A stretch of 62,718 nucleotides of DNA from Alcanivorax sp. (GCF_014762765.1 NZ_JABURH010000070.1:1-62718), one strand, 5' to 3'. Positions 19,523 to 29,213 are shown, counted from the stretch's first letter. Notes: generated by a model not told the origin, from the letters alone. A program made the numbers and translations.

Positions 19523-20566
19523 ATGCGTGAAGAGGTACAGAACTACTACGGCCAACAGCTGCACTCCAGTGACGATCTGCAGACCAATGCTTGCTGTGAC
19601 CAGGAGCCACCGGCCTATCTGAAACCCCTTCTTGCGCAGCTCCATGATGAAGTTGTCATGCGCTACTACGGCTGCGGTCTGGTAGCTCCCCAGCTATTGA
19701 AGGGGATGCGTATTCTCGACCTGGGCTCCGGCTCCGGGCGCGACGTCTATCTCCTTTCCGCCCTGGTCGGCGAGCATGGTGAAGTGGTGGGCGTGGACAT
19801 GACCGATGAACAGCTGGAGGTAGCCAAACGTCATCAGGACTACCACCGGGACGTTTTCGGCTATGCGAAAAGCAATGTGCGCTTTTTGAAGGGATATATC
19901 GAAGAGCTGGATCAACTGGATCTGCAAGACGGCTACTTCGACATTGTTATTTCCAACTGCGTGATCAATCTCAGCACTGACAAGCCCAAGGTCATCCGTG
20001 ACGTGAAACGCCTGCTCAAACCCGGGGGCGAGTTCTTTTTCTCGGATGTGTATGCAGATCGTCGCGTGCCACAACCGCTCCTCAACGACCCGGTGTTGTA
20101 TGGCGAATGTCTGGCCGGCGCTCTGTACTGGAATGACTTTATCAACCTGGCCAAGCAGAACGGCTTTGCTGATCCCCGGCTGGTGGAATCCCGTCGGCTC
20201 ACCATCGAAAACCCGGACATCGAGTCCCGCCTCGGTCAACAACGTTTTTATTCTGCCACCTACCGTTTGTTCAATATTGAAGGGCTGGAACCGGCCTGCG
20301 AAGACTACGGCCAGGCGGTGATCTATCAGGGCACCGTGGAGCAGCATCCCCATGCGTTCATGCTGGACGATCACCATGTAATGGAAACCGGCAAGGTATT
20401 TCCGGTCTGCGGCAATACCTGGCTGATGCTGGAGAAAAGCCGCTTCGCCGAGCATTTCACCTTCGTCGGGAACTTCGACACCCATTACGGCATCTTTGAA
20501 GGGTGCGGATTGAACGTTCCCTTTGAAGATAACGATGCCGGCAACGATGGAGCTCCCTGTTGCTGA
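19523..20566 (+). CDS. arsM: Arsenite S-adenosylmethionine methyltransferase-like protein
   Basis: MREEVQNYYGQQL...TNACCDQ...ILDLGSGSGRDVYLLSALVGEHGEVVGVDMTDEQLEVA...ISNCVINLSTDKPKV; terminal CC. Confidence 0.85.
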   Translation: MREEVQNYYGQQLHSSDDLQTNACCDQEPPAYLKPLLAQLHDEVVMRYYGCGLVAPQLLKGMRILDLGSGSGRDVYLLSALVGEHGEVVGVDMTDEQLEVAKRHQDYHRDVFGYAKSNVRFLKGYIEELDQLDLQDGYFDIVISNCVINLSTDKPKVIRDVKRLLKPGGEFFFSDVYADRRVPQPLLNDPVLYGECLAGALYWNDFINLAKQNGFADPRLVESRRLTIENPDIESRLGQQRFYSATYRLFNIEGLEPACEDYGQAVIYQGTVEQHPHAFMLDDHHVMETGKVFPVCGNTWLMLEKSRFAEHFTFVGNFDTHYGIFEGCGLNVPFEDNDAGNDGAPCC

Positions 20567-20659
20567 CAGGGTAACGTCACGCTTGCTGTCATCGCCCGCG
20601 GTGTAACACCCGTTCTTTCCACGCATCCTATTGCTGTACCGGGCCAACAGGAGAGAACA

Positions 20660-20761
20660 ATGCAACGAGCCATCATCGTTCTGGTGTCAATGGCATTCAG
20701 TCGCCTCACTCTGGCGGGCACGACTCATGTTCCCGTCAAGGGAGAGCGGCACTCTCTCTGA
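20660..20761 (+). CDS. Possible 33-aa signal-peptide-like small ORF
   Basis: MQRAIIVLVSMAFSRLTLAGTTHVPVKGERHSL; preceded by AGGAGAGAACA; short, so uncertain. Confidence 0.3.
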   Translation: MQRAIIVLVSMAFSRLTLAGTTHVPVKGERHSL

Positions 20762-20815
20762 ACCCTGATCGACCAACCCTGGATTTTCCAGGGTTAACCC
20801 GGCAAGGACTCACCC

Positions 20816-22960
20816 ATGAATGTTCGCAAACTCATCCTGCTGGCGGTCTTTGCCATCCTGATCGCCAGCTACTTTTTTTTCGATCTTGGCCAATACCTGA
20901 GCCTGGATTACATCAAGAATCAACAAGCCTCTTTTGATGCTCTTTACCAGGAAAACCCGGCACTGATTCTTGGCGGTTTCTTCATCATGTATGTGGTGGT
21001 TACCGCCCTGAGCCTGCCCGGTGCCGCCATCATGACACTGGCCGCCGGCGCCCTGTTTGGGTTTTGGGTCGCTTTGCTGTTGGTGTCTTTTGCGTCATCC
21101 ATGGGGGCCACCCTGGCCTTTCTCGCTTCCCGGTTTCTGTTTCACGATACGGTGCAGCAACGCTTCGGCGATCGTCTGAAAAAACTCAACGAAGGTGTCA
21201 GAAAAGACGGGGCCTTCTATCTCTTTACCCTGCGTCTGGTACCTGCCTTTCCGTTTTTTGTCATCAACCTGGTGATGGGCCTGACTCCCATCAAGGTCCG
21301 CACTTTTTACTTTGTCAGCCAGGTGGGCATGCTGGCGGGCACCGCCGTCTATGTACTGGCGGGCACGCAACTGGGGCAAATAGAGAGCGCCAGCGGATTG
21401 CTGTCACCGGAACTGATCGGCGCCTTTGTATTGCTGGGCATCTTCCCGTGGATTGCCAAAGGCATCATGGCTCGCCTGCAGGCCCGCAAGGTCTATCAGG
21501 GCTGGAAGAAACCCAAACACTTTGACCGCAACCTGATCGTCATCGGCGCCGGTTCCGCAGGCTTGGTGAGCGCCTATATTGCCGCCATGGTGAAAGCCAA
21601 AGTCACTCTGATCGAAAAGCACAAGATGGGCGGTGATTGCCTCAACACCGGCTGCGTGCCGTCCAAGGCGTTGATCAAGAGCGCCAGCGTGGCCTTCCAT
21701 GACAAACAAGCGGAAAAATATGGTTTCGATAGCATCAACAGCCAGTTCCAGTTCAGCAAACTGATGGCGCGGGTACACAGGGCCATCGCAAAAATCGAAC
21801 CCCATGATTCTGTAGAACGCTACACCGACCTGGGCGTGGACTGCCGCCAGGGGGAAGCCCGCTTCCTGTCACCCTGGGAAGTGGAAATCCGTAACGGTGA
21901 CCAGGTGGAAACCCTCACCGCACGCAGCATCATTATTGCCTCCGGTGCCCGCCCCTTTGTGCCACCCATTCCCGGCATTGAGGACATGGACATTCTCACC
22001 TCCGACAATCTCTGGAAGCTGGATAAACAACCCGAACGACTGCTGGTACTGGGAGGCGGCCCCATCGGCTGCGAGCTGGCGCAGACCTTTGCCCGGCTGG
22101 GCAGTCAGGTCACCCAGGTGCAAAGACAGCCGCGTCTGATGGTGCGGGAAGATCCAGAGGCCTGTCAGCTGGTGAAGCAATCTCTGGAGGACAGTGGCGT
22201 ACAGGTGCTCACCGGGCACAATGCCATTCGTTTCAGTAACGAGGCCGGAGAGAAATACCTGCATGTGGAGCACGAAGGCGAAGAAAAAGCACTGCCCTTC
22301 GATGCCGTGCTGGTGGCCGTAGGCCGGCAGGCCAATACTGACAATCTCGGTCTGGAGACTCTTGCACTACCCACCGATCCGGACGGCACCATTCAGACCA
22401 ACGAGCTGCTGCAAAGCCGCTATCCGAATATCTATGCCTGCGGCGATGTGGCTGGCCCTTATCAGTTTACCCACACCGCCGCCCACCAGGCCTGGTATGC
22501 CTCAGTCAACGCGCTGTTTGGCTTCCTGAAATCCTTCAAGGTGGATTACCGTGTCATCCCCTGGTGCACCTTTACCTCCCCGGAGGTGGCCCGGGTGGGA
22601 CTCAACGAGCAGGAAGCGGATGCGCAAGGCATCGACTACGAGGTTACCCGGTACGGCATTGACGATCTGGACCGGGCCATTGCCGACAGTGCCGACGAAG
22701 GCTACGTGAAAGTGATCACCGCCAGTGGCAGCGACCGAATTCTCGGTGTCACCATTGTCGGCCAGCATGCCGGCGAGCTGATCGCCGAGTATGTGCTGGC
22801 AATGAAACATGGTCTGGGCCTGAACAAGATCCTTGGCACCATCCACATCTACCCGACCATGGCGGAAGCCAACAAGTTTGCCGCCGGCGAATGGAAGAAG
22901 GCCCACAAGCCCGAAGGCGTGCTGCGCTGGGTAGAGCGCTTTCATGATTGGCGGCGCTGA
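20816..22960 (+). CDS. Fusion of TVP38/TMEM64 (SNARE-associated) membrane domain with mercuric-reductase-like FAD/NAD disulfide oxidoreductase
   Basis: N-term ALSLPGAAIMTLAAGALFG...LRLVPAFPFFVINLVMGLTPI; C-term IVIGAGSAGLVSAYIAA...GGDCLNTGCVPSKALIKSA and YACGDVAGPYQFTH. Confidence 0.92.
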   Translation: MNVRKLILLAVFAILIASYFFFDLGQYLSLDYIKNQQASFDALYQENPALILGGFFIMYVVVTALSLPGAAIMTLAAGALFGFWVALLLVSFASSMGATLAFLASRFLFHDTVQQRFGDRLKKLNEGVRKDGAFYLFTLRLVPAFPFFVINLVMGLTPIKVRTFYFVSQVGMLAGTAVYVLAGTQLGQIESASGLLSPELIGAFVLLGIFPWIAKGIMARLQARKVYQGWKKPKHFDRNLIVIGAGSAGLVSAYIAAMVKAKVTLIEKHKMGGDCLNTGCVPSKALIKSASVAFHDKQAEKYGFDSINSQFQFSKLMARVHRAIAKIEPHDSVERYTDLGVDCRQGEARFLSPWEVEIRNGDQVETLTARSIIIASGARPFVPPIPGIEDMDILTSDNLWKLDKQPERLLVLGGGPIGCELAQTFARLGSQVTQVQRQPRLMVREDPEACQLVKQSLEDSGVQVLTGHNAIRFSNEAGEKYLHVEHEGEEKALPFDAVLVAVGRQANTDNLGLETLALPTDPDGTIQTNELLQSRYPNIYACGDVAGPYQFTHTAAHQAWYASVNALFGFLKSFKVDYRVIPWCTFTSPEVARVGLNEQEADAQGIDYEVTRYGIDDLDRAIADSADEGYVKVITASGSDRILGVTIVGQHAGELIAEYVLAMKHGLGLNKILGTIHIYPTMAEANKFAAGEWKKAHKPEGVLRWVERFHDWRR

Positions 22961-22970
22961 ATCAATTTTC

Positions 22971-22990
22971 AATTGACAATCATTCTCATC
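22971..22990 (+). promoter_or_regulatory. Candidate Fur box
   Basis: AATTGACAATCATTCTCATC resembles GATAATGATAATCATTATC; upstream of TonB receptor. Confidence 0.65.
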
Positions 22991-23045
22991 AACACTAACG
23001 TGCACGGCGCATTTACATTCGATACAGATTATCGAGGAGAGCGCC

Positions 23046-25151
23046 GTGCCCCGTTTGTGCCGTTTTGGCTTGCCTGTTTCCCTGCTGACCCTGACCTGCG
23101 CGCCCCTGGCCATGGCCGAGGATGCCCACCAACTGGGTGAAATCACCGTATCCGCCACCCGTGCCAACAGCACCGAAGGCAAGACACCGCAAAAGATCAC
23201 CGTGATCAACCGGGACCAGATCGAGCAGCAACTGCGCACGAGCTCGGACCAGTCCCAGGTGCTGAGCAACCTGATTCCGGGCTATACCCCCAGCCGCCAG
23301 AAGCTGAGCAATGCCGGTGAAACCTTCCGGGGTCGCAACCCGCTGTTCCTGATTGACGGGATTCCCCAGTCCAACCCGTTACGCGACGGTTCCCGGGACG
23401 GCTACACCATTGACCTGTCCATGGTGGAGCGCATCGAGGTGATTCACGGGGCCAGCGCCGAGCATGGCCTGGGCGCCACCGGTGGCATCATCAACTTCGT
23501 TACCCGTCGCCCGGAAGACGGCACCCTGAACCAGCATGTGGGCGTCCAGTTCACCGCCCCCACCGATGACACCCTGCCCGACAGCCACAGCTACAAGGTG
23601 GACTACCGGGTGGACGGCATCAAAGGCGACTGGGATTACCTGCTGGGGCTGAGCTATATCGACCGGGGCATGTTCTATGATGCGGATGACCGCACCATCG
23701 GCGTGGACGGCACCCAGGGCGACATCATGGATTCGCGTAGCCACGATATTTTCCTGAAACTGGGCTACTGGATCAGCGACGAGCAGAACATCGAACTGAG
23801 CGTTAACCGTTTCCAGCTGGAAGGCAATTACGACTACGTTGCCGTTGAAGGGGACTGGAAAAAGGGTATTTCCACCAAATCCCGCCGCGGTAACCCGGAA
23901 GGCGACGCGCCGCAGAACGAAGTGCTGACCACCGGCCTGAAGTATCACCATAGCAACTTGGCGGGCAATCAGTTCACCGCGCAGCTCTACACCCAGCGCT
24001 TCCGCGCCCGTTACGGCGGCGGCACCTTTGATACTTTCCAGTTTACTCAGGGGCTAAATGATGAAGACAAAATCTTCGACCAGTCCCAGAACGAATCCGA
24101 CAAGGTGGGCGGCAAACTGACCCTGAACCGGGCCGGCCTGCTGGACAACAAACTCAAGCTCACCACCGGCCTGGACGTTCTCCAGGACGAGACCAGCCAG
24201 GTACTGGCCCAGACCGGTCGCGAGTGGGTGCCGGAAACCCGTTTCCGCAATATCGCCCCCTTCCTCCAGGCGGAAGTACAGCCCCTGCAGCAACTGACCC
24301 TGCAGGCCGGAATCCGCTACGAATACGCCAAACTGAACGTGGACGACTTCACCACCCTGGCCTCCTATGGCAGCAAACAGGTGGAAGGCGGCAGCCCCAG
24401 TTTTGATGAAACTCTGACCAACTTCGGTGTGGTCTTTCAGGCCACCGAACACGCCCAGCTGTTTGCCAACTACGCCGAAGGCTTCGGCATGCCGGATGTG
24501 GGCCGGGTACTGCGTGGCATCAACCAGGACAACCAGCGGGTCGATGACTTTCTCAACCTGCAGCCCATTGTCACCGACAACACCGAAATCGGTGTCCGCC
24601 TGAACGGTGACAGCACTCACTTCCAGCTCAGCCACTTCAGCTCCGATTCCGATCTGGGTCAGCGACTGGAAAACAACGGTGGCACCTTTGATGTGAAACG
24701 CGAGCGCACCGAGATCCAGGGCATCGAAGCCGAAGCCGGCTGGCAGATCAACACACAGCACCACCTGAACGCCAGCTATGCCCATATCAGCGGCAAGTTC
24801 GACAGCGACGAAGACGGCAGCGTGGATACCCGCCTGGACGGTCGCAACATCTCACCGGACAGTGTCGCCCTGCGCTGGCAGGCCAACTGGACCGGCAAGC
24901 TCAACTCCCAGCTGCAGGCCCGCCACTACTTCAACAAGGACTTTGAAGACCACAAGGATTTTTCCGCCTACCAGCTGGTGGACCTGTCTCTGGGCTACCA
25001 GTTGCCCAAGGGCCAGATCACCGCAGGCATCGACAACCTGCTTAACGAGGACTACTTCACCTACTTCTCGCAGACCGCCACCGACCGCGACGATCAGAAC
25101 TTCAAGGGTAGAGGCCGCACTATTACCCTGGGCTACAATCTGGATTTCTGA
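23046..25151 (+). CDS. TonB-dependent siderophore/iron receptor
   Basis: Signal peptide; GEITVSATRANSTEGKTPQKITVINRDQIEQQL plug; C-terminal GRTITLGYNLDF beta-barrel end; GTG start. Confidence 0.9.
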   Translation: MPRLCRFGLPVSLLTLTCAPLAMAEDAHQLGEITVSATRANSTEGKTPQKITVINRDQIEQQLRTSSDQSQVLSNLIPGYTPSRQKLSNAGETFRGRNPLFLIDGIPQSNPLRDGSRDGYTIDLSMVERIEVIHGASAEHGLGATGGIINFVTRRPEDGTLNQHVGVQFTAPTDDTLPDSHSYKVDYRVDGIKGDWDYLLGLSYIDRGMFYDADDRTIGVDGTQGDIMDSRSHDIFLKLGYWISDEQNIELSVNRFQLEGNYDYVAVEGDWKKGISTKSRRGNPEGDAPQNEVLTTGLKYHHSNLAGNQFTAQLYTQRFRARYGGGTFDTFQFTQGLNDEDKIFDQSQNESDKVGGKLTLNRAGLLDNKLKLTTGLDVLQDETSQVLAQTGREWVPETRFRNIAPFLQAEVQPLQQLTLQAGIRYEYAKLNVDDFTTLASYGSKQVEGGSPSFDETLTNFGVVFQATEHAQLFANYAEGFGMPDVGRVLRGINQDNQRVDDFLNLQPIVTDNTEIGVRLNGDSTHFQLSHFSSDSDLGQRLENNGGTFDVKRERTEIQGIEAEAGWQINTQHHLNASYAHISGKFDSDEDGSVDTRLDGRNISPDSVALRWQANWTGKLNSQLQARHYFNKDFEDHKDFSAYQLVDLSLGYQLPKGQITAGIDNLLNEDYFTYFSQTATDRDDQNFKGRGRTITLGYNLDF

Positions 25152-25221
25152 CGCAGATTTCATCGTCCTGCACCGGGCCGCCACAGCGCTGCCCGGTTTT
25201 CTTTCTTGAGCATTCCTGTCC

Positions 25222-26343
25222 ATGCGCCAACTGCTTTTTTCGCTGCACAAATATACCGGCCTGATCGCCGGGCTACTGTTGGTTGTCAGCGGCCTGACCG
25301 GCAGCCTGCTGGTGTTTCACGATGTACTGGACGAACAGCTGACACCGGGACTGGTCAGTGACGTCGGCACACCACTGCCGTTGGCAGACATCATTGCCCG
25401 CGCGGATGCCGCCATCCCCGATGCCAGTCCGCAACGGATCGACCTGGCTCGTCAACCGGGCAGCCCACACACACTGCGCTTCCCTTCTCCGGAAGGCTCA
25501 CCGGGACCACGGCAGATTAGCGTCTCCCCTTATAGTGGCGAGATTCTGGCCGACCGTATCTGGGGCAACTACCCGGTGACCTGGATCTATCGGCTGCATT
25601 ACACCCTGCTGGCCGGGGCCACCGGCAAGATCGTGGTGGGCGTGCTGGGCCTGTGCCTGCTCGGTTTCTGTCTGACCGGCCTCTACCTGTGGTGGCCGAA
25701 GCCCGGCAAGTGGAAACGGGCACTGACCCTGCAGCGCCATGCGGGCCGGTTCCGCTTTCATTTTGATCTGCATAACGTGGTGGGGATCTACCTGCTGCCG
25801 GTGTTGCTGGTGATCGCCTTCTCCGGTGTGAGTCTGGTGTTCAGTCAGCAGGTATCGACCCTGGTGAGCGCCTTGCTCCCCATGGAAGAGCGCCCGACTC
25901 CAAAATCACGGCCCAGCGACCTGCCGATGCTCGACGCGGACCAGGCGGTGGCAGCCGCACGCACCGTGTTTGCGGAAGCCGAGTTAAAGCGTCTGTACTT
26001 GCCCGATGGCCCCGATGGCAGCTACCGGCTGGCCTTCAACCAACCCGGCGAACCCTGGTCGGATTTCGGTGCCAGCAGCGTCTGGGTGGATGCATACAGC
26101 GGCGAGATTCTGGCGGCCTGGGATGTCCTGAACGTGGCCGCCGGCAGCCAGGTAATGAGCTGGCAATTCCCTCTGCACAATGGCGATGCCCTGGGCCTGC
26201 CGGGACGATTTCTGGTGCTGTTGAGTGGCATTGCTCCGTTGCTGCTGTTCATCACTGGCAGCTACCTGTGGTGGCAGAAGCGGCAGTTGCGGCTTCGCGC
26301 CCGGCGACGCAGGAAAGGGGTCGCTACGCGGCTTGATCCCTAA
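25222..26343 (+). CDS. PepSY-associated TM protein (iron-regulated)
   Basis: MRQLLFSLHKYTGLIAGLLLVVSGLTGSLLVFHDVLDEQL...WVDAYSGEILAAWD; follows TonB receptor. Confidence 0.88.
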   Translation: MRQLLFSLHKYTGLIAGLLLVVSGLTGSLLVFHDVLDEQLTPGLVSDVGTPLPLADIIARADAAIPDASPQRIDLARQPGSPHTLRFPSPEGSPGPRQISVSPYSGEILADRIWGNYPVTWIYRLHYTLLAGATGKIVVGVLGLCLLGFCLTGLYLWWPKPGKWKRALTLQRHAGRFRFHFDLHNVVGIYLLPVLLVIAFSGVSLVFSQQVSTLVSALLPMEERPTPKSRPSDLPMLDADQAVAAARTVFAEAELKRLYLPDGPDGSYRLAFNQPGEPWSDFGASSVWVDAYSGEILAAWDVLNVAAGSQVMSWQFPLHNGDALGLPGRFLVLLSGIAPLLLFITGSYLWWQKRQLRLRARRRRKGVATRLDP

Positions 26344-26456
26344 GCCGACACCAACGTGCTCAGCCACATTCCCGACACCGCGGCGAAAGCGCTGTAACAT
26401 CACGGCATGCACACACTCAAACCGGTATCGTTCATGGATAACCGACTGGAGCTGTA

Positions 26457-27236
26457 ATGACTGTCCGTTTGCTGATCCCGCTACTGTTGCTGCTGTGCTC
26501 TCCGCTGATGGCCTTTGATCACCAGCGCTGGGATGCATTACTTGCTGATAATGTGCAATGGCAACGCAATGGCGTCACTACCGTTGTCAATTACCGTGGT
26601 TTCCAAACGGATCGGAAAGCACTGAACCGCTACCTTGAGGCATTGTCGTCAGTTTCTGCAGACGACTTCGGCAAATGGAGTGGTGACGAGCAACTGGCTT
26701 TTCTGATCAACGCCTATAATGCCTTCACCATCGACCTGATCCTGCGCCAGGACTCCCTGCCCGACTCCATCCGCGATATCGGCTCCTTCTTCTCCGGCCC
26801 CTGGGACCAGCGCTTTTTTGCCCTGCTGGGCAAAGAACGCACCCTGGACGAAGTGGAGCATGAAATGATTCGCGGCAATCCGGCGCTGATGGATCCGCGT
26901 ATCCATTTTGCGGTGAATTGCGCCTCCGTGGGCTGCCCGGCATTGCGGCCGGAAGCCTACCGCGGAGAGACGCTGGAGCAACAGCTGGCCGACAGCACCC
27001 GCCGCTTTCTTTCCGACCGGCAGCGCAATCACTTCAATGAGAATCCGGCACGCCTGGAAGTATCGAAGATCTTCGACTGGTATGAGGAGGATTTTGTGGA
27101 TGCCGCCGGCAGCCTGCACCATTACCTTCTGCAGTATGCGGATACGCTGGAGATACCCGCCAGCCACCGAAAAGCACTGGACGCGGAACAGCTGAAGATT
27201 CAGTTTCTGGATTATGACTGGTCACTGAACCAATAA
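26457..27236 (+). CDS. DUF547 domain protein, secreted
   Basis: NYRGF...LEALSSVSADDFGKWSGDEQLAFLINAYNAFTIDLIL...DPRIHFAVNCASVGCPALRPEAY. Confidence 0.9.
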   Translation: MTVRLLIPLLLLLCSPLMAFDHQRWDALLADNVQWQRNGVTTVVNYRGFQTDRKALNRYLEALSSVSADDFGKWSGDEQLAFLINAYNAFTIDLILRQDSLPDSIRDIGSFFSGPWDQRFFALLGKERTLDEVEHEMIRGNPALMDPRIHFAVNCASVGCPALRPEAYRGETLEQQLADSTRRFLSDRQRNHFNENPARLEVSKIFDWYEEDFVDAAGSLHHYLLQYADTLEIPASHRKALDAEQLKIQFLDYDWSLNQ

Positions 27237-27254
27237 ACCAACGGGAGCTGAGTC

Positions 27255-27686
27255 ATGGAAGGCAACACCGCTTCGCACCGCCTGCTGGGCATCTGGCATT
27301 CCTTTCGTAACCTTCCCCTGTGGCTGCAGGGCTGGGTGCTGCTGATCCTGATGCCTCTGAACGGCGCCAGTTTGTTATTACTGGACAGCTTCAGCGGCCA
27401 GGCCACGGCCCTGGCCCTGCTGCTGGTACTGGCGGTCAACCTGTCGCTCATGTGGCACCACGGCGGCATGAACAAGGACATGTCTCTGGTTCACCTGCTC
27501 GCCTGGATCCCTCTGGAGCTGGGACTGCTCGGCCAACTCGCCGGCGTCTGGGGCGACGACTTCATGACCCCAAGCCAATGGGCGTTCACCGTGGCCATCG
27601 TAATGGTCAATGCCGTCAGCCTGTTCTACGACATCATCGATGCCTGGTGCTGGGCGCAGGGGGATCGGGTGACGCTACACCCGTGA
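27255..27686 (+). CDS. Small four-TM membrane protein, paralog B
   Basis: SFRNLPLWLQGWVLLILMPLNGASLLLLDS...MWHHGGMNKDMSLVHLLAWIPLELGLL...VNAVSLFYDIIDAWCWAQGDRV; aligns with ORF 15708..16136. Confidence 0.78.
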   Translation: MEGNTASHRLLGIWHSFRNLPLWLQGWVLLILMPLNGASLLLLDSFSGQATALALLLVLAVNLSLMWHHGGMNKDMSLVHLLAWIPLELGLLGQLAGVWGDDFMTPSQWAFTVAIVMVNAVSLFYDIIDAWCWAQGDRVTLHP

Positions 27687-27690
27687 AATG

Positions 27691-27847
27691 CAATTGATAG
27701 TTGAGAATGGATAATTGATAACGTCGCGAGAAGAGCTCTCACGACCTAAACCTATGAGGCCGCGCCCAAAGCATGGGCGCGGCCTCATAAATTTCAGAAA
27801 AGATAACCCCGCATCGCGAGTTATCAATTATCCATTCTCAATTAACT
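27691..27847. repeat. Gene-less TTGATAATTGATA-type iterated-end element with internal hairpin
   Basis: Left CAATTGATAGTTGAGAATGGATAATTGATAACGTCGCGAG; right TCGCGAGTTATCAATTATCCATTCTCAATTAACT; internal perfect 16-bp stem 27753-27789. Confidence 0.75.
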
Positions 27848-29213
27848 AAAGGTATTCCAGCGCCTGCGCCACCGTACTGACCCCGATCACCTCCACCCCT
27901 TCCGGTAGTTGTCGTGGAAGGTTTGCCTTGGGGACAATGGCTTTCTTGAAGCCGTGTTTGACCGCTTCGTAGAGCCGCTCCTGGCCCTGGGGCACGGGGC
28001 GAATTTCGCCGGACAGACCCACTTCACCGAACACCACCAGCTCCCGGCCCAGAGCCCGGTCGCGGAAGCTGGAGACGATGGCCAGCACCTGGGCCAGGTC
28101 GGCGGCGGTTTCAGTGACCTTGACGCCGCCCACCACGTTCATGAATACATCCTGATCCCCTACCTGGATGCCACCATGGCGATGCAGCACCGCCAGTAGC
28201 ATGGCGAGACGATTTGCCTCCAGGCCCACACACACCCGGCGCGGGTTACCGAAGTGGGAGGCATCCACCAGCGCCTGCAGTTCCACCAGCAAGGGACGAG
28301 TGCCCTCCCAGACCACCGTCACCAGGGAGCCCGATGCAATCTCGTCTGCCCGGTTAAGGAAGATGGCGGAGGGGTTCTTGACCTCTTTCAGCCCTTCGCC
28401 GGTCATGGCAAACACGCCCAGCTCATTCACTGCGCCAAAACGATTCTTCAGCCCGCGCAGGGTGCGGAAACGGGAATCCGTGGAGCCTTCCAGCATCAGT
28501 GAGCAGTCGATCATATGCTCCAGCACCTTGGGGCCAGCCAGGGTGCCATCCTTGGTGACATGGCCCACCAGCAACAGCACGGTGCCGGTCTGCTTGGCAA
28601 AACGGGTGAGCGCGGCAGCACATTCGCGCACCTGGGCCACACTGCCAGGGGCAGACTGCAAGGCGGCCAGGAACATGACCTGGATGGAATCAACCACCAG
28701 CACCCGAGGCTGCTCCTTGCGAGCCAGATCCAGGATTTGCTCCACATCGGTTTCCGCCGCCAGCCGCAGCTGTTCCTTGGGCAGCTTGAGTCGGTCAGCA
28801 CGCATGGCCACCTGAGAAAGTGACTCTTCACCGGTGATATAAAGGCACTTCTGGGTAGCCGCCAGCTTGCACAAGGTTTGCAGCAATAAGGTCGATTTAC
28901 CGGCACCGGGGTGCCCGCCAATCAGGATCGCCGAGCCCGGCACCAAACCTCCGCCCAGCACCCGGTCCAGCTCACCCATGCTGGAACTGATGCGCGGCGT
29001 TTCCGCCAGCACGATCTCACCCAGATTCTGTACCTCGGACAACTGCCCGGAAAAGCCGCCACGACTGCCCGCCCCCTTGGACATGGGCGTGGCCGGGTCA
29101 TGGACGAATTCCTGCAGGGTATTCCAGGTACCACAGGCAGGGCATTGCCCCTGCCACTTGGGGAAATCAGCACCACAATCGGTGCAGACAAAAGCGGTTT
29201 TTTTCTTGGCCAA
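27846..29213 (-). CDS. radA: DNA repair protein RadA
   Basis: KKKTAFVCTDCGADFPKWQGQCPACGTWNTL...GGHPGAGKSTLLLQ...KNRFG motif; probable TTG start. Confidence 0.95.
   Translation of the reverse strand: MAKKKTAFVCTDCGADFPKWQGQCPACGTWNTLQEFVHDPATPMSKGAGSRGGFSGQLSEVQNLGEIVLAETPRISSSMGELDRVLGGGLVPGSAILIGGHPGAGKSTLLLQTLCKLAATQKCLYITGEESLSQVAMRADRLKLPKEQLRLAAETDVEQILDLARKEQPRVLVVDSIQVMFLAALQSAPGSVAQVRECAAALTRFAKQTGTVLLLVGHVTKDGTLAGPKVLEHMIDCSLMLEGSTDSRFRTLRGLKNRFGAVNELGVFAMTGEGLKEVKNPSAIFLNRADEIASGSLVTVVWEGTRPLLVELQALVDASHFGNPRRVCVGLEANRLAMLLAVLHRHGGIQVGDQDVFMNVVGGVKVTETAADLAQVLAIVSSFRDRALGRELVVFGEVGLSGEIRPVPQGQERLYEAVKHGFKKAIVPKANLPRQLPEGVEVIGVSTVAQALEYL

Noticed and set aside
20775-20795. AACCCTGGATTTTCCAGGGTT hairpin before the TVP38 fusion gene
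   Set aside because: Stable small hairpin but no U-tract and no second instance; could be terminator or leader, not enough to call.
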